NCBI GenBank assembly: GCA_034670405.1 | Contig: JAXDDX010000119.1 | Span: forward strand, 1,121,501-1,185,500 | DNA length: 64,000 bases | Direction of reading: 5' to 3' | Source of the DNA: Hoplostethus atlanticus | Lineage: Eukaryota; Chordata; Actinopteri; Trachichthyiformes; Trachichthyidae | Shown: one piece after another, positions 13,790 to 24,387 of the stretch | Numbering within the stretch: the first letter of the stretch is position 1 | Layout of the letters: each line of letters starts with the position of its first letter | The notes under the pieces: generated by a model | Seen by the model: only the letters and a program-made list of their open reading frames with translations | Database searches by the model: none | Told to the model about the DNA's origin: nothing | Position numbers and translations under genes: made by a program

Positions 13790-13960
13790 AGCAACACTCT
13801 ATTAAGTTGACACGGAGACTCCTAACATGAGGTACAGCACTTTGCCTTTAATCATATTGTCAGCTGAGGAGCTGTAATCAATCAGGCTATTTACATAATG
13901 CCAGGCTGCAATAAACAAATGATGCCACCTGTTCTGGCTTTACAGCCGGCGTGGCGACGA
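13790..13960. promoter_or_regulatory. Candidate conserved non-coding block with PBX/HOX-like site
   Basis: ATCAATCA at 13877-13884 is the complement of TGATTGAT, the PBX-HOX composite core. ATAAACAAAT (about 13911-13920) is forkhead-like. Texture-based call only. Confidence 0.3.
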
Positions 13961-14015
13961 GTGGGAACACCCAGCTTCCAGAAAGGAACTGCAACTAGGT
14001 TCTAATGTTCAGGTT

Positions 14016-14370
14016 TCAAGTATTCGGTGTTTCCCCCAGAATTGGATTCGTCAGGGTGGAGAAGCCTCTGAAACAGCATTTAGACCATCATGTGACACTA
14101 AAACTCTATAATAAAAGATAATAAAATTCTTTGAGGTGGGTCAGCAGCTCCTTAAGTCAGGGTGAGGCAGGTTTCACTGCAGGTTTTACAGACTGACACC
14201 CCTGCAGTTGTTGAGGAAAATCCTCTCACACCACACTGGAATTACTTCTCCGGTCAGATCTGAGGTAAACAATATAATAAAAGCATCTTCACTAGCTGTG
14301 GTCAGGCAGGAACCTCCATTATATCAGCAGTGGACGACATGACTGGGCAATATATCAGCCCAATATAATC
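14016..14370 (+). repeat. Unclassified dispersed repeat family, copy 2
   Basis: GTGTTTCCCCCAGAATTGG, CAGGGTGGAGAAGCCTCTG, AAACAGCATTTAGACCATC and GTGGACGACATGACTGGGC occur in order. The middle (CACTAAAACTC, AAAATTCTTTGAGGTGGGT, GACTGACACC) matches copy 4 best. Confidence 0.75.
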
Positions 14371-15249
14371 GCTCTAACTGCGTCACATTTTATTTATTTC
14401 AATCTTATTTATTTAATTTTGTTTTTCTAGACCTTTTTGTCCAGTTTTGTCATGTCCATTTCAGTCACTTTGTTGTCCCATGGTCACAGTGTCAATATTA
14501 GCAGCAACCCAACTATAAAAGTTGTCAAACATCTTTATGGGGCGAGGGAGCTGGAAAAACTATGATTTGACAACAGTTGGGAACGATTCAATTTATTATT
14601 GCTTGTAAACTGTAGTAGGTCATATCAGCATTCCAATTTCCAAACACTTGGGATTGACAAAGGCACAGGAGGCACAGTTTCTCTATTATTGAGATTATTT
14701 CTCATCTCAGTCGTGTTAAATAAATTGCTAATGCTCAACATTTTATCGCCTTTCTTTCACAAATTAACACAGTTTGGTAGATTTGTGAAGCCAGGAAGGA
14801 CATAACAAGTATCCCAATTTAGAGTTTTCCCTCCAACCTTCGTCCCTCTGACCTCCTCTGATTTTGATGTTGAAGGATCCCTGAAGGTTTATGGGAGTGA
14901 AATAAGACTTTTGTCGCAGATAATTAAAGCAGCCAGCCAGTAACCTTCTGAAAAACAATAGGGGAGAAAAGCAGTTTCACACCAAGACTGCTCTGTTGAC
15001 ATTTAAACTGTTTGTGAAACTGTCTAGCTTTTTCTGTAGCCCTATAAAGTTCATGGTTAATGTTGAAATTGTGTACAATTCAGTGGACCTCTTTTTCAGA
15101 ATCTGTAGGAATGTGGTTTCCAGATGAACTGCTGGAGCATAAATTGAAGTTGATGATGCAATGCTCTGAAATAAAATACCACTATCAGCTCAAAAGGATT
15201 CCAACAAAGAAATATGCCGATATCAATCAAAAAGCAATAAACAATCATG

Positions 15250-16165
15250 ATTGAACGTTTGTGAGCCCCTTGTGCAGTTATAGGAATTTAGACTTTTTAT
15301 TAAGCACTCCTTATTTAATCAAAATGAGCCTTTCTTAACTGAAATAAGGGATCTATATTTACCAATTTTGTGTGTTTATTGTGTCTATGTAGTAAAATGA
15401 AAATAGTTTAAGGGAAGCAAAAATAATTGAACCTCCTTTCTAAATTAAATAGATAAGTAGAATCAGGTGGTCAATAACTGGGTATGATGTTAACCAATCA
15501 AAGATCAGATCTTTGGGGAGAGGTTTGTGTGGTGCTACTGTAACTACAGGTGAGAAACCTGGTCAGTTTGTATAGATGTTACCTATACATTCTATCCCTA
15601 CAGTCAAGCATGGTGGGAGTGTCATGGTCTGGGGCTGTTTTTCTTCCTCTGGATGACTCAACATCATTAAGGAAACCATGAACTCTGAGGGAGAATTCAT
15701 AAACAGGACGTCAGGCCATCAGTCTGAGAGCTGAAGCTGAGCTGAAAGTGGCTGTTCAACAAGACCATGATCCTAAATCTATCCTAAATCTAAGAACGGA
15801 TGAGAAAGAAGAAGTTTAGTGTTTTGGATTGGCCAAGTCAAAGCCCTGACCTAAATCTGATGTTGTGTCATGACCTGAAGCGTCTGTTCATATGAGACCT
15901 CGAACCTCACTGAGTTGGTTGAGCTCTGTCAGGAGGAGTGGGAGAAAATCCCTCCAGGAAGATGAAGAGACTGATCAATGGTATAGGAGATGTTTACTTA
16001 CACAGGGATGTCTGAGTTATTGTAAAATAAACATTTATTTGTGCATTCTCTTATTGTGGGATATCTTCATTAAGATTAGAAGTTTTTAAGGTAATTTCTC
16101 TATAGTATATGAAATACTGACCACATCTTGTAGGGTTCACAAAGTTTGACTGTATCTATAAAATC
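15250..16165 (+). mobile_element. Tc1/mariner-like transposon, decayed
   Basis: At 15603-15653 the plus strand reads VKHGGSVMVWGCFSSSG, the hallmark catalytic-core block of Tc1-like transposases. Further on are the remnants AVQQD-type (GCSTRP), FWIGQVKALT (from the usual WP.QSPDLNPIE region) and ELVELCQEEWEKIPP (near the C-terminus). The 3' part is recognisable while the 5' half is missing or unrecognisable. Several stops and frame shifts show it is inactive. The ends near 15252 (ACGTTTGTGAGCCCCTTG) and 16155 (CTTGTAGGGTTCACAAAG) are roughly inverted to each other and probably mark the terminal repeats. A second copy of the same family lies at 19725-20060. Confidence 0.85.
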
Positions 16166-16242
16166 TGTCCATGAAGTCTGAATATGTGACAAAAATACTG
16201 TCTCATCCCAATATCGCGCTCACTTCGCCAGTAGATCGTATT

Positions 16243-16270
16243 GATGTTTTTCTCTCTCTCTCTCTCTCTC
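16243..16270 (+). repeat. (TC)n microsatellite
   Basis: A run of TC units just after the Tc1-like copy. Confidence 0.9.
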
Positions 16271-16479
16271 CAAACGAGCATGAGAGACGGCTTTTTGAAG
16301 AAGTGTGGCTTCTGTGAAATCAAACACAGACAGGTGGACAACAATGTCGAAGATATCCCGTGTTTAAGAAAATAAAAGCTATGCGCCCGGCAGACTCTAG
16401 GAGGAGAAAAGGAATCCCTCTCAAGTGACAAGTGTTTGTGTTTACAGCAAAATGTGTTTACAACTGCTCAACTGCTCAA

Positions 16480-16790
16480 GTTCATCACGCAGACATAAAA
16501 GCAAACCAGTTTGTTTCCTGGCGCAGTCAATGAACTGCAGCCCTCCTCCGAACCTCCAATTGAAATTCAGCACTAATAAAAGGATGTTTCACTAATTTCG
16601 ATAAGGCCTGCATTATTTATTTGTAATTAGGCAGCGGTTATCATCCCATCTGATCCCACATTATTATAGCTCCACCGATGTGCTTCTGCCCAGAGCTAGA
16701 ATCATTTACTAATGGCCCCAGTTTGCTTGCTCCCTTTTCAATAATAATAAACTCGTAAACAAACACAACGCCTGTAAAATGCTTTCTGGA
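16480..16790. promoter_or_regulatory. Candidate conserved non-coding block
   Basis: Unique, non-repetitive, AT-rich intronic sequence with clustered homeodomain-like cores (AATTGAAATT, CACTAATAAAAGG, TGTAATTAGG) and GATAAGG (GATA-like). It has no open frame worth noting. The call rests on texture only; conservation was not tested. Confidence 0.3.
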
Positions 16791-18580
16791 ACTTTCCGTG
16801 TTTTCCATTTATCGGAACCTGCACCATCAAATATTCATAGGTTGCTATGGTAGCAAAGCATGAGGAAGTATCAAGTTTCTCATGCCGGAGAAAGGCGTGA
16901 GGACAGAGATGTCAGAGTCTCCTTGAGTACTGAACCACACAGCGCAAACCTGGGCTGGGGTAAAATGACCTGTGCTGGAAATCAGAAAAAAACGCAATTG
17001 ACTAATATGTAGCAGGCCGACCTTCCTGCTGCTTTTGGACAAGAAGGTGCTACTGATTCAACTTTACCACCGGATCAAAGCGAGATATACTCAGTTAAAA
17101 GGGCTACGTCCCTTGTTAGAAGGAAGGTGATGTGCTGAGCTCTGAGAGCAGAGCTTTTTCAGAGCTGTGATGAAGGTGAGCAGAAGAGAAAAGGTGCACA
17201 ACGCCGTGACAAAGCCGGCCTGCAGTGGTTTTTCTGCCTCGCACCCAAAATTAGAAATTGCCAGACTGAGAACTATATTAGACTGTAGAATATAGGGTGC
17301 ACTTTCCAACACACACACACTGTACCACTCCACCGTCTCAGTCCCTGCCAAAATGAAAAAAAAGGTGCTGTGCATCCAGAATTTAATTTTAAATAACTAT
17401 GGCAGAATGAAGAAAAAATAATCAGCCTTATACATTATGTCACTATAATTAAAGATTGGTGGAAAGGAATTTTTGATGAGCAAGGCATGATCTTCATCTC
17501 TCTAAGAGTGTGAGGCTAACAGAGACGTAAAGGCATTAAAAGCGTCCGGCTGGCCTAATGATTTTAGCTGCAGGGGAAATATTTGTAGTATACCCATCAT
17601 TGAGCCTTAGTTAATTTGCCAAGAATGCCTCATAATCTGCGAGGCTTGCACAGGCCAGGGCAGGAATTACAACGCCGCTTTTATAGAAACAGAAGAAGAA
17701 ACAGAAATATCCATCATCAGTCTTGTTCATCATGTGACTTCCATGGACACTATACTGGAAATCTGTGTGGTGAGATCGCACACATCATGTAGCAGCCCAA
17801 AGGTACGGTACCCCTCATTTTAGTTGCCGGAATAAATTCACCATTAAGTGACAACTAGTGCTGAGACACTACAGTACATCACCCGGCTTCATCCTCGATG
17901 ATGAAAGTTTCTCCGTTGCAGGTGGTGCGTGTCAAACGCCAAGACATGCAGGGAGACCAGTAAATCCAGTGAAGTGTTTACTTTTGATCCTCACATTTCT
18001 GTCTCAATAGGCGCTTACATGTCCACGCTTGATCCACTGTGTCACTTCATCAGATTGCTTTCTCCTCACAAAAGCAGTTGACTAATCAAAACGCCGGCCC
18101 GGCCCCCCGGAGAGGAAGCTGGGGGGGGCTTCAGAATATGAAGACCATCAGTAAATCAAAAGCGATTTCAGAGAATGATCACAGATGGTGCGACTGAAAA
18201 ACGCGCCTACAAATTCCGTGTCCCCAAACGCTTCGCACATTTCCCAGGCTGCCGTCTGCATTTTTCCAAAATAGCGCCGTAGCCCATTATGAATGCAAAT
18301 AGAAAATATGGCTTGAGACTGGTTGAGGGGGTTTATGCGCTAACTGACAGGTATAGTGGTGGCTATGTAACCATCCCGACAACTGTGACTGGCACGCGAA
18401 ATCCAGATGATCAATCCCAGCAGCGCAGTCGGGTACTGGAATATCTTTACCTTGTCTTTCACAGAGTTGTTGCTTTATTCATGGGAAAATGCACCAGAAG
18501 GGCTGATTTCAATAAAAGGATGGAGGGTGAAATAAAATCTGCATCACACACACATGAGTGTGCATGAAAGTCATACTCTT

Positions 18581-18582
<2 letters not shown>

Positions 18583-18617
<35 letters not shown>
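18583..18617 (+). repeat. (AC)n microsatellite 15 bp from TRAPPC9 exon D
   Basis: The CA run, followed by CAGACAGACAGACTC, ends about 15 bp before exon D (18633). It is therefore (GU)n-rich just inside the donor of the following intron in the TRAPPC9 transcript. Confidence 0.97.
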
Positions 18618-18621
<4 letters not shown>

Positions 18622-18632
18622 GACAGACTCAC

Positions 18633-18723
18633 CCCACTGCAGAGGAGCCAGCTGTAGGTGCTCCAGAACCAGCTGGTTGAGGACTCCCTCCACACTGGCA
18701 TCCCCATGGCGCCGCAGGGAAGG
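18633..18723 (-). CDS. trappc9: TRAPPC9 internal exon D, after the AT-AC (U12) acceptor
   Basis: This 91-nt exon encodes [20 protein letters not shown] then [10 protein letters not shown] (30 codons) and ends with one base before a strong U2 donor (TGGG|GTGAGT). It corresponds to the vertebrate segment [28 protein letters not shown], with the variable positions at K/R and at residues 6-8. The trailing G would begin the Asp codon of the expected DVLVDG continuation. Upstream, the intron ends CCTTAACCACTCCCAC with no AG at the border. A branch-site motif and terminal AC fit U12 splicing from exon C. The expected next exon (DVLVDG onwards, about 150 residues to the C-terminus) was not recognised in 1-18632. 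Confidence 0.96.
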
Positions 18724-18741
18724 GTGGGAGTGGTTAAGGAC
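18724..18741 (-). other. trappc9: U12 branch site and terminal AC acceptor
   Basis: Minus-strand sequence GTCCTTAACCACTCCCAC ends the intron. TCCTTAAC (18740-18733) matches eight of nine positions of the U12 branch consensus TTCCTTAAC. The likely branch adenosine (18734) lies 10 nt from the intron end, in the short window U12 introns require. The intron ends in AC (18725-18724), pairing with the AT at its start. Confidence 0.94.
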
Positions 18742-19724
18742 TACAGCATAGAGAAGCTTGGTGCATTAAACTCATGGATTAACCCACATGTGCATACTGG
18801 ACTGTGAACAGCAGAACAAATCATTTCATAAAACAGTGACAAAGTGATACAGAAGTTCAGCACAAATTTCCAAAAGTCACAAAAAATTAGAGAGCATCAG
18901 TTGTGTTAGCCTCGTGACTCTGGAGGGAAAAAGCAGAAGTGGGGGTACTGGCTCTGCAAAAAGAAAGAGAGCCTCCAGGCTTACTGTCAGACAGGAACCC
19001 AGACCTAACCGAGTGTACTGAATGTTACAGCTACCATGGTTACTATGATTATCAGGTCAAACATCACTGGACACTGGATCCGACTGCCTTTTCCTGGAAC
19101 CTTTTCCAACCCCCCTGCCGCCCCCCCCCCATCCCACTTTCCAATTTTGTCTGTTAGAAAGCAGTAAGGTGTCAGCGTCTGTCGACGCAGCAGTAATATG
19201 AACAGCACGCGTGATCATCGAATTGTCCCGACAGTGGCAGCACGCTCACTTCTATAACGGGGTCTTCGCTGTAAGTTTCATCACATTTCCAAGTTTCTTT
19301 TATCTAAATTTAAAAAAAAACTCTTTCTAAATCCCTCAGCATATAATGTAATTTAAATCCTGAAAACCAATATAGCCTTACCTATTCGTAGACTAATCGG
19401 ATGACATTTACTGATCCACTAATGTGGGTAATTATCATTAAGATTATGTAATCATTATTTCCAATCGTATTGGGGAATGAACAACTTATCTCAGTTTTAA
19501 AACCCACCGGCTGAAAGGCTGTCATCACTGAAAACTGCCTCTGAAATGAACCCTGGTCCATCACAGATACTGTAAATGGGCCAATAGTCATATAGTGTGA
19601 TTTGTAGAGAGCAGATATTGATGATTTACTGTTTCTAGATATATCACAGGGATGACTTCAGTAATGTCTGTTTTGAATGAATCAGATTTCCACCCTTGGA
19701 TAGTCTCACTGTTAACGTCATGCT

Positions 19725-20060
19725 TGAAAGGTTGTGAACCCTACAAGGTGTGGTCACAGCCACAGCATCTCAGTTGGATTTACATCACGACTTCCAAACA
19801 TCCAAAACACTAAACTTCTTCTTCTTGAGTAATTCTTTGGTAGATATTCTTCAATGTTTAGGATCATCATCTTGTTGAACAGCTACTTTCAGTGCAGCTT
19901 TAGCTCTCAGGGCTGACGGCCCTGGCGTTCTGTTCGTGATTTCTCTGGTTTCCCTCCGACTTCATGGTCTCAAGTCACTCATCCGACGACAGCTCATAGG
20001 AAACACATCTCTGCAGTCAGTGCCTCGCATCACAGTACGCAGTCTCTTAGCTCCTACTTA
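19725..20060 (-). mobile_element. Tc1/mariner-like transposon fragment, second copy
   Basis: Read on the minus strand this aligns with 15700-15900: GTAGCTGTTCAACAAGATG and AGAAGAAGTTTAGTGTTTTG occur in both, preceded by CATGAA.TC.GAGGGA. The end at 19728-19755 carries GTGAACCCTACAAG, the inverse of the 16130 end of the other copy. It is shorter and internally deleted; the catalytic GGSVMVWG block is not seen. It sits within the U12 intron. Confidence 0.75.
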
Positions 20061-20519
20061 TATTCACAGAACTACTAACACTCAGAGATAAAAGGACAAT
20101 ACTGACTTTGTGAAAGAGAGAGACCACCATGTCTTCACTGTCTGTAGTGTATATATATGTGTGGAGCTCCTGACATTAAACAAACATGGAGGCAAGCAAT
20201 AAGCCACCAGGTTAGTCGTAACAGCATTAGGTGGAGTGGCTTTCTAGCCAGCCACGACAGGCGTATATCACCGGGATGCACGTTAGAAGTCAGACACATA
20301 AAATAATAATTGTTAATAAAACATTGGCAAGCTCAAACCTTCCGCAGGTTACTTTCCACTGATCTGTCATAGATGGCATAACGTGAAAATACGAAGGCTG
20401 ATTACGCGGCTTGGTAAACGCAGTTTCACACCAAATCCAATGCCAATATAAGACATGAAGATTTGAAGATTTGAAGAATTATCAGTTCCTATAAAATCGT
20501 GCAAAGCTAAGTCAGCTTT

Positions 20520-20554
20520 AAATGTAATTTCGGCTTTATTTGACAGTTGGCAGT

Positions 20555-20602
<48 letters not shown>

Positions 20603-20710
20603 GGAGGAGAGAAGAGGAGGATGAAATTAGGTTAAGGTCTGAGGCCAGATTTGAACCTGTCGCTGGTATATGGTATGAGCCTTCGCCAACTGAGCCACCA
20701 GGACGACTCC
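20520..20710 (-). mobile_element. tRNA-derived SINE (fish type)
   Basis: The minus strand reads GTGGCTCAGTTGGCGAAGG (A box, 20686-20697) and then GGTTCAAATCT (B box, 20647-20657). A CT-rich body with an expanded (CT)n tract follows, then CTGTCAAATAAAGCC near 20530. A/B-box spacing and the CT-rich body followed by AATAAAG fit the common teleost tRNA-derived SINEs. Confidence 0.8.
20554..20600 (+). repeat. (AG)n microsatellite
   Basis: (AG)n with one AGAAG interruption. It lies within the CT-rich body of the minus-strand SINE and probably expanded from it. Confidence 0.9.
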
Positions 20711-21040
20711 AAACTTTTTTTTTGCACAATGATGATGTGAAATGTCATTTACAAGGCCCATATGCATCGACTGCATTGTGTTATGTACTCGTTTAGCTGT
20801 CAAGGGGCCATGGGGGGCATGTCGGTGTGACCTCACTGTACTGATCACACGGTAGGCCATGGGTGTTTGAACGCAGCATCAAAACTGGCTGTCACAGAGC
20901 AATTAGCGTAATAATATGTTATGATAAGGACAGCGCTGATCATTAATAGCTGACATTTGGAATAATGGGTGAAATGAGCGGTACCCGGAACACCTAAACC
21001 GGTGTCTATTAACCTTTGAAGGAGATTATGCATGCAGAGA

Positions 21041-21068
21041 GAGGGGGGGGGGGGGGGGGGGTTGGGGG

Positions 21069-21100
<32 letters not shown>
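21041..21100 (+). repeat. Poly-G plus (GA)n tract
   Basis: About 18-20 consecutive G, then TT, then eight G, then (GA)n to 21100. A purine-only block next to a potential G-quadruplex, inside the U12 intron. Confidence 0.95.
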
Positions 21101-21101
<1 letters not shown>

Positions 21102-21769
21102 GAAGATGAGTTTACAAACATGTCTCCTGTCACAGGCACTCAGATTTCCTCATAGGGCTCAGATGGAGGGGAGGACTGATGTAGGCAATGATTTGTAAGT
21201 GATACTGCCTCATCATGGCTCCTACGAGGCATATCATACTGGAGTACTGACTGAGTGCTACAGTCAGTACCACTAAGACCACTATATAGATGCAACTGAG
21301 TGCTACAGTGTACCAGACTATGTACACTGTCTCTGGTATACTCTGTACCAGACTATTGTAAAACTCACCATAGCTCTGATACATCCACTTGTCTTTTACT
21401 CAGTAATAATAACTTTGTCAATGCTGAACAATTCTCTGACTTGCTGTTACACCCCAAAACATCATTGCTATCACTTCATTTTTAAATTAAATTGATTTCT
21501 TGACCACGCAAACATACCCTTTTGATTTAGGAATCAAGTCTCTAACCCCATTAGTTACTGCTGAAAAAAAATGAATGGCGGTGATCACAGATCATCACCA
21601 AAATGTAATCAATTATTCCTTGACTGAGAACCTATCTGTCCACCAAATTTCATACAATTTCATTCATCAGTTTTTGAGATATCCTGCTGACTGACAGAAA
21701 AAACAACTAACAAGAGTTGGGTCCGATGGTAAACTTTGATTAATAGTAACTAATTGGTACTTGCTAGCA

Positions 21770-21950
21770 AGCTAAGTTAACTTATCAACGTAATGTTATG
21801 AAAGCCAATACCAAAGCAGCAAAGTAAGGTTTGCCTGTTCAGAATTTGCAGCTGCACACGACCACTATATAGATGCAATTGGAGCCTCTCGCACCGCACA
21901 CAATCGGTCAGAAAAGAGTGACCCATTAACCAAGATACTCGCAGTGTGAA
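21770..21950 (+). repeat. Dispersed repeat R2, copy 1
   Basis: Shares ATGAAAG.CAATACCAAAGCAG, TTTGCCTGTTCA, GATGCAATTGGAGCCTCTCG-like and GTGTGAAC with 53150-53310, same orientation. It abuts the LINE 3' end at about 21950. Confidence 0.7.
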
Positions 21951-22900
21951 CACATGGTGAGCTGGCAGGTGGTTCCAGAGCCTAGGGGCCCTGATGGAGA
22001 AAGCTAGATCACCCTTTTACCCCTTTCACACCGGAACAACCCTGGTTATTCCCGGGTCAGGTGTTGGTGTGAATGGGTCATCACGGGTTTAAATGCATAT
22101 TAGCCCTGGGTCCACGGTCCATGCTCCCTACCTGGGAATAATCTGGCTCAAATGCAGCTTGGCTGCAGTGTGAAGCCACTTCACAACGAGGACCGTTTCA
22201 ACAATAATGAACAAATAGAACGAATAATAAGAGAATTGGAAAGATTCCAAATCAGAGAGCTTCTGTCCATTTCGTGGGGAAGAAGAAATAAAGCAAATCA
22301 ATTTACCGGGATGGTAAAAGATTCAATTATCTACGGCGATATAACACAGTTAACTTGTTTGGCCCACCGCGGCAGTGACTTATACAGATATCTTGTCCGG
22401 TCTGAATGGTCGATGACCAGCAGTTTGGTGTGAATGGGTCCAACAAGGGAAAGACCTGTGTTCAATAACCCGTGTAAATCCCTTGTGTGTGAAAGTAGTA
22501 TTAGTCTTAACCCTAGATGAGCATCTCAGACTGAATCTCAGGCTTGTTAAGGGTTGAAAGCTCAGAGCATAATTAGGCGTTAGTCCAAAACGTGCCTTAA
22601 AGGTAATCAATACAATTTTAAAATGAATCCTAGATTGCACTATTGTAAAAGTAAAGTAAAACTAGATGGGGGTAACATGCTGTCTCTTCTTAGTTCCTGT
22701 CAGGAGTCTGGCTGAAGCATTTAGGACACTGTAATATAATCTGATATAATCTGCTGGCTAGCACAGCTGTACAGGGCATTGGAGTATTCAAGACATGACA
22801 GCAAGAAAGCATGGATGACAGTTTCCAGGTGATTAAAAGACAAAAAAATCCAAGAGTGTCTCGAGTTGCATCTATGACTTAGTCTGATTTCTTGCATTGT
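21940..22900 (-). mobile_element. LINE (L2/Rex1-like) ORF2 fragment, split by a DNA element
   Basis: On the minus strand the pieces appear in correct order: FLSFN-type HLETVIHAFLLSCLEYSNAL (about 22850-22760), IHFKIVLITFKARFGLTPNY (about 22630-22560), then DLAFSIRAPRLWNHLP (about 22015-21965). These are the usual L2/Rex1-type RT C-terminal blocks (HAFITSRLDYCNALY, IQFKILLLTFKAL.GL.P, GDRAFSVRAPRLWNSLP). The element contains stops and lacks its 5' part. Between the last two blocks lies a foreign 481-bp insertion, described separately. Confidence 0.8.
22020..22500. mobile_element. Non-autonomous PIF/Harbinger-like element inserted in a LINE
   Basis: The element begins CCCCTTTCACACCGG and ends GTGTGTGAAAGTAGTA, imperfect terminal inverted repeats centred on CTTTCACAC. 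It is flanked by TTA at 22017-22019 and 22501-22503. Removing it rejoins the LINE as GATCACCCTTTTAGTCTTA, the expected uninterrupted sequence. A TTA target duplication and CTTTCACAC-type ends fit PIF/Harbinger (ISL2EU-like) elements. Internally GGTGTGAATGGGTC occurs twice near the two ends. A 93-codon frame (22152-22433) inside is not recognised. Confidence 0.7.
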
Positions 22901-24387
22901 GCAGGTGGCTGGTTCTAGGGGCTTGGGACAAAACAAGCTTCACCTCCACACTAGATATTCAAAGATATTACATGAACTCAGCAATCCCCCCCCTCCCGTG
23001 GGGAAGCCATAACACACTCCCTCCTACTTGTATTCTCTTTGCCTCAGTGCCTTTATGGCGCCGTCTTTCTCTGACTGGATTATTTATAGATGAATCATCG
23101 CATCATCAAAAGGGAGAAACACCGTAGACAGCCCTTCAATCATGAATTAAGGTGCTATTTTGCTGAATGCCAAGTGTGTTGAGTGTGTCTGAGAGTGACA
23201 TGCGGTGTAATCAGATCTTCCTTTATTCTTCCATCTTTTTGTTGTTTCCTAATTTGTGAGCAACGTAGACATTAGAAGTGCTTGCTATGAAAAGGGCTAC
23301 TTGACCTGCAAGTTTGTCTGTGGTCTCAAGTCTCTACTTAGGTGTAATTGTGAGTGAGTGATATTTCAAAGAAAGGCAGAGCATCTCAACAAAGGATTTG
23401 TAGATACAAGGGTGTATCGGCTGGAGGCGATGCCGTATAATTTGAGAATAGTCAAGCCGATGCTCATAATAGTTTTATTTACCACGTTCTGAGGAGTCGG
23501 GGCCTCACAGATTTCCATTCCCCTCCTAACATATGCTCTAGAATGAACTCAATACAATGATCAAACAATTTCAGGCTGCGTCGTGCTACAGCATGTGAAG
23601 CACTGTCAGACTTACCACTGGGAACATTTGTAACGTTAATTTTCTTTCCACACTCCTGCCCACACTGCCACACTGCCAAATCGCTTGTAGATAAAACAAA
23701 TGCACATAATGATGGAAGCGTTTATGCATTAATAACATAAAAAAATATGAAGCTAAATAGCTCAGAGACTAGATTAATAATTAATTGCACACCTTCACCA
23801 ACAACTTGACAAGCAATTCTCAACAACAAAGTGTGCATTGGTAATTGCCACTTCATTACATAAGAGCTAGCATAGGGCACACTCTGCTGCTGCTGCTGAC
23901 TGGGAGACTTTTAATTTACATCAGAATTACATCTGTGTATAGCCCCATTCGGACGGGGGTAGTTTCTCTAGGGGAGGTCAGGTAATGTCATTTATTACAG
24001 TACAATCCAGTGAATCTTCCCTTCTACCCAAGTACTAATTCCAGCCACAAACACCTCAGTGAACTTACAGATGCATTGATAGTTTCATTCACTTCCAGAT
24101 AGACATCTCTATTGTGATGAATTGACATACTGATGAATTGACAAAAAGCACGCCATAATCTAAATTACACATGACCTGAGTCGCATGTACACGCGGGTAC
24201 GTCCGACAATTGCGCTGCTCCGTCTGCAAATTTGAAAGCAGTCTGGATCAATGAGTAGCCATGCAAATATTTTATTACCCACATTGCCCTGTAAAACCTA
24301 GCCACCGAGGTTCCAACCCAAATGACTTCAGCTACTCTCCTAGTCTTAAGAACAACAACGAACAATTGCATACATATGGACGTCATT

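Larger units (their letters stand above)
1..18632 (-). other. trappc9: TRAPPC9 intron downstream of exon D (at least 18.6 kb)
   Basis: No exon was recognised here on either strand. Separate entries cover repeat-family copies near 2070 and 14020, LINE remnant 5640-5880, the 48-bp duplication at 7465 and 8611, Tc1-like copy 15250-16165, microsatellites and candidate regulatory blocks. 1-1400, 2660-5600, 5900-7000, 8900-10800, 10850-12480 and 12800-13790 are otherwise unique-looking intronic sequence in which I see no gene. The 8833-9126 frame on the plus strand (AAVLSGEESSPVLDGDPYHG at its start) has unresembled, non-repetitive composition but no splice-site or homology support. Confidence 0.8.

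Noticed and set aside
1-18632. Possible final TRAPPC9 exons (DVLVDG..., NYDLHDTVSF-like)
   Set aside because: Looked for by eye on the minus strand; no matching segment with splice sites was recognised, so none is reported.
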